Assembly (NCBI RefSeq): GCF_964656455.1
Contig: NC_135717.1
Location: 4,278,001-4,342,000, forward strand
DNA length: 64,000 nucleotides
Direction: 5' to 3'
Origin: Halichoerus grypus
Taxonomy: Eukaryota; Chordata; Mammalia; Carnivora; Phocidae
Every line of letters begins with the position of its first letter. Position 1 is the stretch's first letter. A program made the translations under genes and the position numbers. The notes beneath the pieces are model-generated. The model made no database searches and had not been told where the DNA came from. It saw only the letters and a program-made list of their open reading frames with translations. Below, in pieces: positions 1 through 10,800 of this stretch.

Positions 1-14
1 AAAGAAAATGGGGA

Positions 15-135
15 GCCAGTCTAATCTCAAAGTATTATACATAGTGGGGAAACAGAGGGCCAGTGACATGCCCAAGGTCACTCAGACTGTTAATGTCCGA
101 TTCTGATCTGAAACCCAGAAGGCTTGCTAATTTCC
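15..135 (-). repeat. MIR SINE fragment, antisense
   Basis: The stretch contains the antisense MIR core, recognisable from 'gaaacagagggccagtgacatgcccaaggtcactcag' type wording spread over 46-90, as in ancient mammal-wide MIRs. It is diverged and no target duplication is visible. Assigned by recall of the consensus only. Confidence 0.5.
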
Positions 136-309
136 AGAGGTTATCTACTGCAACCCCCACCCCACGCCCCATTGCTCTTGCTTCTTTTTCTATCTCTTTG
201 CACATCCACGTTTTCAAAGGAAGCTTCTAGAGGAAGATTCAGACTCTACAAATGTGTATTTAGTGCCTACACCTTGGCTGTTCATCATTCAGTTATTTGA
301 TCAAATGCT

Positions 310-575
310 ATTTTTCTCATGGAAACCTTCCCTGACAGATCAGTTTTCCCTTTGAAACATTCCTTTATAACTCATTTACCATTTGCTATTATGTACGGAT
401 TAGTGATTAGTTCTTGTTTGATTAATGCTCTCTCCTCTGCTGTAGCACACTCAATGAGGACAGGTGCTGGGCTGGGTTCTTTTTTTTTCTTTCTTCTCTG
501 CCCCCCACTCTTCTCTAGTACTCAATGCCCAGGGCATTGAAGCCACTCAATAAATATTTGTTGAATAAATTTGAC
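310..575 (+). repeat. L2 LINE 3' end
   Basis: The order of motifs matches the L2 3' end: a 'cttccctgac' segment near 327, a 'gaggacaggtgctggg' segment near 455, then 'gccactcaataaatatttgttgaataaat' type tail at 542-570. It is an old, non-mobile fossil in the + direction. Confidence 0.7.
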
Positions 576-985
576 AAAAATAGCATCCATAGAGAAGTGG
601 TAAACCACTCAAAGTCTCAAAGAGATTCCCAAGTAAGATCTGATCAGGACTTGCTGGTTGAGCTCCAAAAAGCAAAAAAGCTGCAGAGCATGTCCCCGGA
701 TCCATCAAAGTGATCCCAGTACGTGAGGTCTGGTCCCATATCCCCCTCCAGGGCAGACGATGCCAGCTATCTTTCAGTCACCACCTTGAAAGAATGCCAG
801 GCCACACTCAAGCCCCTAATTAGCTGATGTCACCAGGGGACGTTAGCCTCAGTATTGCCCTGATATCCAGCCATCAGAGACCACCCACTGGAAATCCAAA
901 CCCGTGACTATCATGGGTTTCAAGACCAGGGGGAAGAAAAGGATTGAGAACCAAAGAAGCAATCTTTACAACATACCACCAGATG
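576..985. other. Unassigned sequence between L2 and MLANA retrocopy
   Basis: I see no gene, splice-framed exon or clear repeat here. It may include the unrecognised 5' flank of the retrocopy that follows. Confidence 0.4.
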
Positions 986-1912
986 GAGGGACCATCTCAT
1001 CAAAGAAAGGCCATGGAGATTGGCATCCTGACAGTGATCCTGGGACTCTTCCTGCTCATTGGCCATTGGTATGCAGAAGAGGAAGTGGATACAGAACTTT
1101 GAAAGACAAAAGCCTTCTTGCTGGCACTCAAAGTACCTTGACAGGAAGATGCCCATGTGAGGGGCTTGCCCCCCCGCAGGACACCAAACTGCCTATTCCA
1201 GAGAACGATTGTACATCTGTGTTTCCCAGTGCTCTACCTGCCCATGAGAAACTCTGCAGAGTTATCACCATTGCCCTATTCACCTTGAGAGCCAGCGAGG
1301 CCCCTGAGAAGTGCTGAAATGATTTCCTTCATGCTCCGGCTTGAATTTAATACAGGTGACAGATGTTCTGTGTTCAGACTTCAGAAGGTAAGAAGAAAGT
1401 ACATCATCTCTGATAATAAGCTTAGTGTCAAATTCTTAGTAGGGTGATGTTATGGGCTGAGTTGTGTCCCCCAAATATTCATATGTTGATGTCCTAATTT
1501 CTAGGACTTCAGAAGGTGACTGTATTTGGAGATAGGGTCTTTAGAGAGGTAGTTAAGTGAAAATGAGGTCATTAGAGTGGGCTATAATCCACTATGACTG
1601 AAGAGATCAGGACACAGACACATACAGAGGGGAGACCGTGTGAAGAGAAGATGCAAAGGGAAGGTGGCCATCTCATGCCAAGGACAGAGGCCTCGGAAGA
1701 AACCAAATCTGCCAACACCTTGATCTTGGCCTTCCCAGCTTCCCAAACTGTGAGAAAATACATTTCTGTTGTCTAAGTTGCCCAGTCTGTGTACTTGTGA
1801 TGGTAGCCCCAGCCCAGCAATGTAGGCAACTAGCAGTACTAATCAAGTAAAGAAACGATGAGAAGTACTCCCATGGGAAAAGCTTTGTTAATAAAGATCG
1901 TGATGCATATAC
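986..1912 (+). pseudogene. MLANA: Processed pseudogene of MLANA (melan-A/MART-1), split by an LTR
   Basis: MLANA encodes a small single-pass melanosomal membrane protein. Residues of its membrane segment (IGILTVILG, then LFLLIGHWY) can be read from 1017 onward, and after a frame change GSGYRTLKDKSL, GTQSTLTGRCP and PAHEKL follow. Sequence from what are separate exons in the real gene is contiguous, so this is a reverse-transcribed copy without introns. Similarity continues past the normal stop into the 3' UTR (1290-1440), is interrupted by a MaLR LTR, and resumes at about 1826 ('ctagcagtactaatca') up to an AATAAA at about 1883 and a short A run near 1914. Breaks: part of the N-terminal region before the membrane segment is missing, one base is lost in the Cys codon after the WY pair (near 1072), and two bases are lost near 1255. 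It cannot make the protein. The call rests on recall of the human MLANA mRNA; no alignment was run. Confidence 0.82.
1446..1822 (+). mobile_element. MaLR-type (MLT1/MST-like) LTR
   Basis: It opens with 'tgttatgggctgagttgtgtccccc' type sequence at 1449, has 'atatgttgatgtccta' and 'gtgactgtatttggagatagggtcttt' in the middle, and closes with the 'ccttgatcttggccttcccagc' and 'actgtgagaaaatacatttctgttgtctaagttgcccagtctgtg' type end. These are hallmarks of MaLR solo LTRs. It sits within the MLANA retrocopy's 3' UTR. Confidence 0.75.
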
Positions 1913-1924
1913 TAAAAAAAGATT

Positions 1925-3455
1925 GCATCAATATGTAATGTAGCAGGGAACTGTAGAGACACAGAGAAAGGGGTGATCAGTCATTCCTGGGGGAGGGGTA
2001 AAGAGGAAGGCTCCATCTACAGAGGGCCAGAGGGAGATTCTGGAAGGATGAGCAGCCATTTATTGGGGGAAGAGTTTGGGCTGGGGGAGGGAAGGGTGAA
2101 AGAATGTGAAGGATGCTCAGAAGCAAAGTCCTGATGGTGAGAAAGAACACAGGGAGAAGAGGATCTAGGGGCTGGCAAAGTAAAGCAGGGAGCGGACAAG
2201 GAGGCGGGAGGTGGGAGGCAAGGGAAGAGAAAGGCTGGAACCAAATCTCCGAAGACTTTGGGTGCCAGGCTGAGGAATCCGAATCTTCTTCTGGGGGGCA
2301 GACGGAGCACCATGGAAGGGTTGGAAGCCAGGGGAAGCGTGCAGACTCCGTTTTAAAAAATCCACTTGGAGGACGGCTGTGTCCACTTAGTAACAGTGAA
2401 GTCATTGAGGCAAGCCTTCCATTGTCGACAACATAAACAATGTGGATGTCACATAAATAAAACAGCTTCCTAAAATAATCAAAGAGCTGACAAGATCTTG
2501 AGTCATTAGTGGGCTGAGATCCGAAGAGGACAGTCATCCAGAAGTGTCAGTCAGGTATTCAGGGCTGCCTGGGGCTGGGGTCACTCACTGGCCATTTCCT
2601 TGGAGAGACTCTGAGGGCTTCATGCGACCAGGGAGAGGATGGATGTGCTGATCTGGGAAACTCGACAGACGGGGTACAGAAGAGCATCCACTCTGGAGGG
2701 CGAGGCCACGAGTTTCAGCCGGGGCTTTCTGCGTTGAGATGCTTGCCCCCACAAACCTCAGCTATCCCTCACCGCAAGTGAGCTGCTCCCCTGTGGTAGA
2801 GGGTGCACAAAGGGAGGTGCTTTTGAAGAGCCAGGCAGTCAACCTTCCCCCAGGCTCACTTTTGCCTTCTTGTGTCCATACACTTTACCCTGAACTTGGG
2901 GTACGTTTGGTGCTTCAACTCTGCTCCTCTCCTTGGTTTGGCACTCTGGCCCTTTTTGGAAAGCAGGCCCCCAGCAAGAAACCCTCTTTTCCCAGAACTG
3001 CACCCTGTCTGCTCTCGTGTGAGTCATTTTTAGCTTCAGCTTGTCTCTTTCTTGAAGGACCTTCGGGAAAGGTGCACAAAAGCAGCTGACATACTCCAAC
3101 GTCCTGAATTTTTTCTTACTGAAGCTCTAATGCTAATGTTAAGAAGATGTTCCTGCCTAACATTAAGTGAACATTCCAGATAGGGTCCAGAACAGTCCTT
3201 CCTCTCCAGAGGGCATTTCTCTCCTGCCCATTTGGCACGTAGGAAGTGCTACCTAAGGAGTGAAAGAATTGTCGTGGAGATATCTGCATGAACACATTAC
3301 TTTGCACATATTTGGTCATGATTACTGCCGGAGACAGTTTTGTTTTGTTTTCATTTAGGGACATCTTTCAGGGTTTTTTGTTGTTGTTGTTGGTGGTGGT
3401 GGTTTTCGGCTGGGGGGAGCTTTTTACGCTTGGTACTGCTGGAAACCGTGTTAGA
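1925..3455. other. Unassigned sequence, no gene seen
   Basis: Purine-rich at 2000-2300, where long antisense frames arise simply from few TA-rich stops. A TTG/TGG short repeat occupies about 3376-3402. I see no exon with credible splice sites and no clear repeat family. Confidence 0.4.
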
Positions 3456-3459
3456 AACA

Positions 3460-3810
3460 CCTCTTAATTCGAGGATGATATACATATAGGAAAGTACACA
3501 CATCATGAGCTTGATGAATTTTCACAGAGTGAACACATTCCTATACGTGGCATCCAGAACAAGAAAAAGGGCTTGACCAGCACTCCAGAAGCCCCTGTCA
3601 TGCTCTCTTCCAGCACGACCTACCGCTGCAAGGGTAGTGGTCATCCTGACGTCTAAAGCCACGGACCAGGTTCTCTAGGGTTTTGGAAGCTTTATTTCCT
3701 ATATATGTACAGAATTATATCGTACATGCTCTTTTGTGCCTGGTCTCTTTCCCTCAACATTACAATCGTGAGGTTCCTTCCTATGTAGGCGTAAGTCTTT
3801 CTCACTGTTG
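3460..3810 (-). repeat. L1 3' UTR fragment, antisense
   Basis: Diverged copy of the antisense L1M 3' region: 'ttgatgaattttcacagagtgaacacattcc', the 'catccagaac' segment, and later 'acatgctcttttgtgcctggtctctttccctcaaca'. The same family recurs at about 18.1, 28.4, 37.8, 49.6, 58.6 and 63.1 kb. Confidence 0.55.
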
Positions 3811-4707
3811 GAGACTGGTTCTCCAAAGTGTGGTCTGGAGAGCCCCGGGGCTTCCCAAGACCCCCTTCAGGGAGCCTCTGAGGTCAAAACTTCTTTCATC
3901 ATAACACCTGGCATCATTGTCCACTTTTGCTAATGGTGCAAAAGCAATGATGGGTAGGACTGTGGGTGTCTTAGCACGAATCAAGACAATGACACCAGAC
4001 GATGCCACAGTCGCTGTATTATTCACAACCACACACTTGCAAGGGCAAAAAAAAAAAAAAAATCCAGTCTCACTTAAGAATGTACTTTATTAAAAGCAGT
4101 AAAAGTATAGATTTCATTAAATCTGGACCCTTGAGTACGTATGTCTTTTTCATACCATGAATGGGGAGTTGGGAAGTTTGCACAGAACACAGTGGTTGTC
4201 TTGAGGAAAAGCCTTGGCATAATCATTTGGGTCACGAGCCGCACTGGTCACCTTTTTTTTTTTTTTTAATGGAACACCATCTTTTAAGAACAACTGGCTG
4301 ACAAACGATGATTCTTCAGACTCGAGTACTTGGCAGACATTTTCTCGAAAATGAAAGAAAGAAAATAACCGTGTATTTATTGCCAGTGATAAAGCTTGAG
4401 CTTTCACGAGAAAATTAGAATTTTAGGACATTTATATCTGCCACTGTGAGCTTGACAGTTTCCCAATACTTAAAAAATGTTTTGATGAGAGGGTGGCGAT
4501 ATTAGCGAATGTGATTCTCTTATATTTTATGAAATGTGTCAACATTTGGAAAAGCTGCATAACTCAGTGAACAAATATTTTCTAAATGAGCAAAGCCCGA
4601 TATGACAAAATCATGCATATGTAAAAGATCTATTGCAAAATGCGAGATAAACCAAAAGATTTATGCATGTGGATATGGTTTTAGATTACTTGTTGCAGTT
4701 AGCCTTT

Positions 4708-4811
4708 CTTTTTTTTTTTTTAAAGTAACCTCTACTCCCAACATGGGGCTTGAACTCATGATCCCAAGAACAAGAGTCATATGCTCTACCGACTGAGCCA
4801 GCCAGCTGATC
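4708..4811 (-). mobile_element. Short tRNA-like CAN-SINE, antisense
   Basis: Poly(T) at the left and 'accgactgagccagccag' at the right mark an antisense short SINE. Diverged 14-bp target duplications flank it (4694-4707 and 4812-4825, differing at two bases). Confidence 0.85.
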
Positions 4812-4843
4812 TGCAATTAACCTTTAAGAAACTACCACTTGTC

Positions 4844-5055
4844 GGGGCGCCTGGGTGGCTCAGATGGTTGAACGTCTGCCTTCAGCTTGGGTCATGATCC
4901 CAGGGTCCTGGGATCGAGCCCCACATTGGGCTCCTGGCTCAGCGGGGAGCCTGCTTCTCCCTCCCCCTCTGCCTCTCTCCCTGCTCATGCTTTCTCTCTC
5001 TCTCTCTCTGTATCTCTGTGTCTCAAATGAATAAATAAAAAAACGAAACAAAAAA
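4844..5055 (+). mobile_element. CAN-SINE, full length
   Basis: Complete head, CT-rich tract and A-rich tail. Flanked by the target duplication AAACTACCACTTGTC at 4829-4843 and 5056-5070. Confidence 0.95.
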
Positions 5056-5070
5056 AAACTACCACTTGTC

Positions 5071-5291
5071 GGTGTGCCTGGGTGGCTCAGTCGTTAAGCG
5101 TCTGCCTTTGGCTCTGGTCATGATCCCAGGGTCCTGGGATTGAGCCCCGCGTCAGGCTCTCTGCTTCCACTCCCCTTGCTTGTGTTCCTTCTCTGCTTCT
5201 CCCTCTTCCACTCCCCTTGCTTGTGTTCCCTCTCTCGCTATCTCTCTCTCTCTGTCAAATAAATAAATAAAATCTTAAAAAAAAAAAAAGA
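5071..5291 (+). mobile_element. CAN-SINE, full length, same target as its neighbour
   Basis: Same orientation as the copy directly upstream. A third AAACTACCACTTGTC at 5295-5309 closes it, so the middle target copy is shared by both SINEs. The internal segment CCACTCCCCTTGCTTGTGTTC occurs twice (about 5167 and 5208). Confidence 0.95.
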
Positions 5292-5835
5292 AAGAAACTA
5301 CCACTTGTCAAGTTTTAGTAAGATCCCAAAGAATATACACAATTATTTGACACAGCTGTTAAAATACTCCTTTCCTCTCCAATCACACACAGACACACAC
5401 ATATATATAAGGCCATAATTTCTTCACGCACTTCAACTAAAACAACATATTGCAACAGACTGCATGCAGAAGCAGATATGAGAATATAGCTTCTTCCTAC
5501 AAAATCTGACATTAAAGAGATTTGAGAAAATGCAAAAACAATGCCATTCTTCTCACTAATACTTTTTTAGGGGAGGGGGTTTGTTTTGGAAAATAGTTAT
5601 TTTCCATAGCAATAAAAATTTATGTTACTCTATAATGAGTTTATTATTATTTTTTGTTACTTTGTAATGAGTTCATCATTGTTATTCCTAAGTGAATTAG
5701 TAAGTCAACATTTAAAGAACTCTCAGTTTCAATTCCTAATACAGTGAACATGATAGGGCTTTGGGGTCTCAAAATTTGTGTGAAGGGCTTAGGAAGCAAG
5801 TATGTTTGAGAAATCGTGCTGTACCACATTTTATG

Positions 5836-7145
5836 AAGGTAAAATTTTAACTGCAAAAAGGATTTATTTCCAGTTAACTTTGGTTTTTTTTTTTTCAGTT
5901 ACCTGGGGAAAAGGCCATCATTCAGTTCTGGGTCCAGCTGGCTGACAGTGCTCAGCCAGAGCGGAAGTTGAGGACAACACCAGGTCCTGAGCCAAATCGA
6001 AGGTCCTGGAACCAGGGGAATTTCTCTCAGAGTGGTCTCAGCTATGGAAATGGAAACCAAGGACTGTAGTAGGTTGTTAGAATAACGACCCCCCCCACCC
6101 CATGAATCGCGTGTCCATGCAATTTGCGGTGTGATTTTGCCCCTGGATCTGGGCTGGCCTGGAGACCAGCAGAATGCCACAGAAGTGACACTGCTCAGTG
6201 GTCATTTTAAAAAACGTTGTCAGGGAGGGGAGCTTGAACTCTGGAACCAGATTCCTGGAAGAATGACTGAATGCCTCTCCCTGTGACAGCGCCATCCCTT
6301 GCCTGTCTTGGTGATCCAAGGATGAGTTGGCTGGGATGCCAGCCCAGGGTTAAGGGAGAGATGTATTCACCCCCAAGGTCAGAGTTGGAGGATTCTTCTT
6401 GGATATTGCTCATGAAATCGACAAGATTGGCCGGGGTAAGGGGAGTCTGTGGTCCCAATGCCAATGACGGAGTTAGAATTAAGTCATCCGACCCAAGAAG
6501 ATTCAGGGTCAGTATCAACGCTGTAGCAGAGGGCTGATTTCTTAAATTTTCTGGCAGACTCGTGTTGTAGGGATGGGCCAAGCTTGGTAATGCCCAAGGC
6601 TGCAACTTTTTTTTTTTTTTTTTTGCAAGCAAAAGTTGTTCTGTGAGCATGCATGCATGCCCTTTTTCTCAGGGATCTCTAGGGTTTCCCCTAGAGGAGG
6701 CACACCCCATTGTGTTTAATTGCTTCTCGGATGCTTACTCTTAAACTCTTCCGGCAGGGCTGGCTAGACCATGGGAGCTAGTGTGCGGCAGGCATAAATG
6801 TGTGCCCCCACTGGGCGTAGCCCCCTTGGTCGTTGTCCTCCATGTGTTCTGGGCTCTCCCCAGCTGTGATAGGCACATGACACGAGGTGCTTTCTCCAGC
6901 TAGGATCAGCTGTGGACCTTTTCCTGACACGTTCACACTTCCTCTTTTCCCCAGGGCCAACTTTGCACCAGAGCACAGTGGTTTGCTGGGAAATGTTTTA
7001 CAACCTGCTCTCCAGAGGGGAAAAAACAAAGGCATGACTTGCATTGTTTGATGATTTCCATGGGTAAATCCTTCCTCCATGGATGATCTCAACCACCAAC
7101 TTGTTGCTGACTGACTTGCAAAATTCTTAAAAATATAAACACCAT
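5836..7145. other. Unassigned sequence, no gene seen
   Basis: No supported exon. Contains T runs at 5884-5895 and 6608-6624 and a GCAT short repeat at about 6647-6660. Antisense frames across it lack recognisable domains. Confidence 0.4.
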
Positions 7146-7342
7146 GGGATGCCTGGGTAGCTCAGTCAGTTGAGCATCTGCCTTCTGCTCAGGTCATGAT
7201 CCCAGGGTCCTTGGATCGAGTCCCATGTCAAGCTCCTTGCTCAGTGGGGAGTCAGCTTCTCCCTCTGCCTGCCGCTCCCCCTGCTTGTGCTCTTTCTCTC
7301 TCTCTCATTCTGACAAATAAATAAAATCTTAAAAAAAAAAAA
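7146..7342 (+). mobile_element. CAN-SINE
   Basis: Head with one change (GGGATGCCTGGGTAGCTCAG), full body, tail ending in AAATAAATAAAATCTT and poly(A). Confidence 0.93.
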
Positions 7343-7960
7343 GTAAAAGCCATCCCTTGCAAGCTGGCATGAGCTGGATCCAGCAGCCCACGGCCAAGAT
7401 AGTGGGTATTTTGGAATCTTCTATTCTCCTGGAGTCTTAAACGATTCCTGCTGTTTCAGGCCGTGTTCCTAATATGCTGGGATAAGCCCTGGTTGCCCCT
7501 GTGAACTTCCTCCTCCGTCCTCACCTCCTGCCCCCCTCCCCCCCATCCACAGCTGCTCCTCAAACCTGGAGTGCTGGCTCAGTCTCCATGAGCACTGCAC
7601 TCCAGGAGCTTTCTGGAATCATGAGGCTGCACGGCCTGACTTTGCACAGCTACGAACTGAACACATCCAGCCTCTAAGAAAAGCCTGGAACCTCTCCCGT
7701 GGCTGCAGAGAGAGCTGTCCCAACAGTGTGGGTGGAGGTCAACTGCGACTCATGGTCTCTCACTGCGCTGTGTGCTCAGGGGCACTCCACGAGTCCTCAT
7801 TTGTCCTCCATCACCACTCTGTCGCACTTCCCACACCAACCTTTCCAGTGCTCCTATCTGTTCCCGCCTGCCTGTCATCTGACCTTACTTTCCCATGGCG
7901 CTCAGGAGACCTATTCACATCAATGGAACGGCTGTATTGGGATACCCTGCGTAGACTCCC
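7343..7960. other. Unassigned sequence, no gene seen
   Basis: GC-moderate unique-looking DNA. Overlapping + frames at 7.7-8.0 kb have no recognisable domain or splice framing. Confidence 0.4.
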
Positions 7961-8036
7961 TCCCCCACAGATTTCTAGAAGGGCCCACTATCACTTCCTC
8001 CCCCACAGATTTCTAGAAGGGCCCACTATCACTTCC
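7961..8036 (+). repeat. Perfect 38-bp tandem duplication
   Basis: The unit beginning TCCCCCACAGATTTCTAGAA occurs at 7961-7998 and again at 7999-8036 without mismatch. It ends two bases before a second, larger duplicated block. Confidence 0.97.
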
Positions 8037-8037
8037 T

Positions 8038-8217
8038 ACCCTTCTGCTTTGAGAAGGTGCCTTTTTTTTTAGATGGGGGAGGGGCAGAGGAGAGGGAGAG
8101 AGAAAATCTTAAGCAGGCTCCACGCCCAGCACGGAGCCTGACTCGGGGCTCAGTTCCACGACCCAGAGATCACAACCCCAGCCAAAATCAAGAGTCGGAC
8201 ACTTAACCGACTGAGCC
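8038..8217 (+). repeat. 180-bp segment duplicated at 9803-9982 (copy A)
   Basis: This block, 24 bp of flank plus most of an antisense SINE, matches 9803-9982 base for base, including an identical nine-T run. The offset is a constant 1765 bp with no gap. Confidence 0.97.
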
Positions 8218-8230
8218 ACCCAGGTGCCCC
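8062..8230 (-). mobile_element. CAN-SINE, antisense
   Basis: T run at 8062, 'ctgagccacccaggtgcccc' end at 8211-8230. This copy keeps its full head, unlike the duplicate near 9.9 kb. Confidence 0.93.
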
Positions 8231-9802
8231 TGGGATGTGATCTTAAGTAATACCTACTGGGGAGTGGGGAGGTGGGACAGGAAAGGAAGCTAAAGAGTGT
8301 GCCATCAAGCCAGCTGGAGCTTCATCTCATCAGGGACTTCTGGGAGACGATGCAGAATGCATCTCAAAGTTAGCCCACCCAAAGGATGAAGAGACTGGGA
8401 TTTTTATTCACCAACTTACCGCCTGTCTTTGCACACTGGCTGCTTCCAGGGGCATTTTCTCTCCAGCACCTCTGCTTTCGCCGGGCCTAGTCCAGCCGCG
8501 CTCCCTCCAGCATCCAGTAGAATGGCCTGGCTGGGAGGCAGAGTTGCAGGTTGTTTACGGTTCGCAGGCTTTGGAGTGTAAAAGTGGATGCCGATGTGTC
8601 CCTGGTGAAGCACAGACACCTCGTCCTTCAGTTCACACTCGATCCTGTCACTGATTCTTCCAAGTGGTAGCTAGCTGGTCATGATCTCAAAAAAAAAAAG
8701 AAAAAAAAGGCTTAACACGGGATTATTGGGCTAGGCTACAATCTCTATGACTGCAATTGGTGTTTCAACATTTGTGGCCTAGCTCTTCTTCCACCCCATC
8801 CCTCATCTCTAGCCAGCACGGCTGTTGGTGGACGTTGATTGCTGGGTAGGGTAATTCTCCTTCCCTCCTTCCCTCCTTCCAGAGAGGTCTGAGCCCCTGG
8901 TTACCACGCCCTTGTTGGGCCTTTGTTATTGCTGCTTCCTGATTATCACTAGGTGCGGAAACCCAAAAGGCGATCCCGTGCAACCGTGGAGTTCCGCACA
9001 CGCTCTTTCCTGCTCCCAACACACATCAGCAACTGTGTTTCTTAGGATCATCAGGGTCTAGTGTCCCTGCCAGAGGAGAAGGTCTTTCTTTGCCTGGTGG
9101 TCTGTTGGCATACGGAGCCCCAAATGACCAGGTGGCAGACATATCTTTTGGTTAAGTGGATCCCCACTATGTACCCTGCCATAAACATCGCCATTCCCCA
9201 GCTCCCAGGACCTAGAATCCAGCAGAGCCTAAAACCGTTGGGACAGAAAGCACAAACCCCCAAGCGGGTCCCCGGTCCCTTCTTGGCTTGCAGACCCATC
9301 CATTTTTTTTTTTTTTTTAATTAAGGGAATAGTCATATAACATAAAATTAGCTTACTTCCCTCAGGCTCCTGTTTGACCAGACAAGCCACTTGCTGTTTC
9401 CCAGGGGTCCGTGTAAGTGCTAACCTCAGGTCACTGCTCCTTGCACACCCCATTACCAGCAAATGCACTGCTCGAAATGCCACTCACTTGGAGGAGTTCC
9501 CGTCACCGCCTGATCCCAGGGTCACCCCTAAACAACACAGCAATGGGGCGGTGGTCCTTTTTCCAGATGGCACCAACAGTGAACCAGGCTTAGCGTTTCA
9601 CCCTCCATCATCTGGTTGTAGGTGATCCCCCAAATAGGCCATAGATGTGAGTTGGGCGACAGGCATTGTTGCAACAAAGGTAGGGGACGTGGGAGTCAGT
9701 CTGGCTTCCTTATTTTTGCGCTGTGAACCTGCTCAGGCCTAATCTAGAAAATACCATTTCCATCCCAGAATGGACTGTGGCTGTGCCCACTCAATTTGTG
9801 CC
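8231..9802. other. Unassigned sequence, no gene seen
   Basis: No exon or clear repeat except A- and T-rich runs at about 8688-8709 and 9304-9320. The reading frames present are short and lack domains. Confidence 0.4.
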
Positions 9803-9982
9803 ACCCTTCTGCTTTGAGAAGGTGCCTTTTTTTTTAGATGGGGGAGGGGCAGAGGAGAGGGAGAGAGAAAATCTTAAGCAGGCTCCACGCCCAGCACGGA
9901 GCCTGACTCGGGGCTCAGTTCCACGACCCAGAGATCACAACCCCAGCCAAAATCAAGAGTCGGACACTTAACCGACTGAGCC
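9803..9982 (+). repeat. 180-bp segment duplicated from 8038-8217 (copy B)
   Basis: Identical to copy A over its full length. The SINE inside starts at 9827 and lacks the last 13 bp of head found in copy A; it stops abruptly after 'gactgagcc'. There is no new poly(A) or target duplication at the ends, which argues against ordinary retrotransposition. Confidence 0.97.
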
Positions 9983-10560
9983 TCATGATCGGCAGCTCTG
10001 GTCTTCTACTGACTTGATGCCCCACGGTCAAGGGCTTAGTCTCTGCTCGGAGCTGGTAGCATGGAAAGAGCTGCCTTCGAATTATGAATGTGCTGAGATT
10101 AGCAGAGCTTTGTTCTAGAACCCTAGGTATCTGAACTGCGGCTTTTTCATCGGGGCCTGCCAGAGACTCCACAGACCATTGCTATCTCTAGCATCATGGC
10201 GCCCACCATGGGTACACGGAGCACCACGGGCTAGGGCCTGTCGTATAGGTCAAAGACTCAGGCAGTAGGGCCTTTGGACCCCAGCCTGGACCTGCGACAG
10301 AGCTCTCTCTCTTACTCAGGCAGCGTTCGTAAGTGTCGGCCTTCTGAGTCACCTAAAAAACAAATTATAGCACTATTCTCATGGGTGACTTGCGTTGTCT
10401 CCCAAATCTGGAGAGGCCTATCAAATGCTCAGCCTCTTTCTTAACAGTAGGAGATAAAAATGTAAAATAACTTGTCTTTTATTCGGCAATACTACACTGC
10501 CTTGAGTAATACAAGCTGTCTACCTCATCCATTAGAAACCTTAAGCATATGAATCATTGT
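9983..10560. other. Unassigned sequence, no gene seen
   Basis: Nothing recognisable. Confidence 0.35.
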
Positions 10561-10564
10561 CCTT

Positions 10565-10800
10565 TTAAATTCCAACACCCCTGCTTGTGGGTTTCTGCTG
10601 TGGTGAGCTTGATTCTTTCCCTATTCGCCTGTGTGTCTGTCTGATTTGGGGGGCAGTGGCTTACCCTACGACCTCATGGGTCTAAGGAAAGTTGTTTTCA
10701 GTTTGTTCAGCTTTTTACTTGTGAGGATGGAGTGGCACCTTCCAAGCTCCTTGTGTGCCAGACTGAAAGCAGAGTCCTGTCCCTCCGGTGTTAGGCAGTT
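10565..10800 (-). repeat. L1 5'-region fragment, antisense
   Basis: Clearly related to 20640-20880 in this window: both share 'gcagtggcttaccctacgacctc'-like, 'tttgctcagttttta'-like and 'ggtggcaacttctgagctcctt'-like blocks in the same order. That sequence belongs to the 5' part of an old L1 read antisense. Confidence 0.55.

Larger units (their letters stand above)
3815..5835 (+). mobile_element. hAT-type DNA transposon fossil, interrupted by three SINEs
   Basis: The left end reads 'ctggttctccaaagtgtggtctgg' (3816) and the right end 'gtatgtttgagaaatcgtgctg' (about 5800-5821), compatible with CAGnGGTTCTCAAA inverted ends of hAT/Charlie elements. Internal landmarks known from copies in other mammals are present, such as 'gcagaagcagatatgagaat' at 5467 and 'acattaaagagatttgagaaaatg' at 5510. 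The exact family is not resolved. Three CAN-SINEs break it at 4.7-5.3 kb. No transposase frame survives. Confidence 0.6.

Noticed and set aside
1977..2537. 186-codon minus-strand frame
   Set aside because: Caused by a purine-rich + strand; Pro/Ser/Leu-rich, no domain, and other frames are open as well.
4708..4811. tRNA gene
   Set aside because: The tRNA-like similarity comes from the SINE; it is antisense, diverged, has a poly(T) and flanking target duplications.
7961..8036. CRISPR-like direct repeats
   Set aside because: Only two directly abutting units with no spacers, in a mammalian genome.
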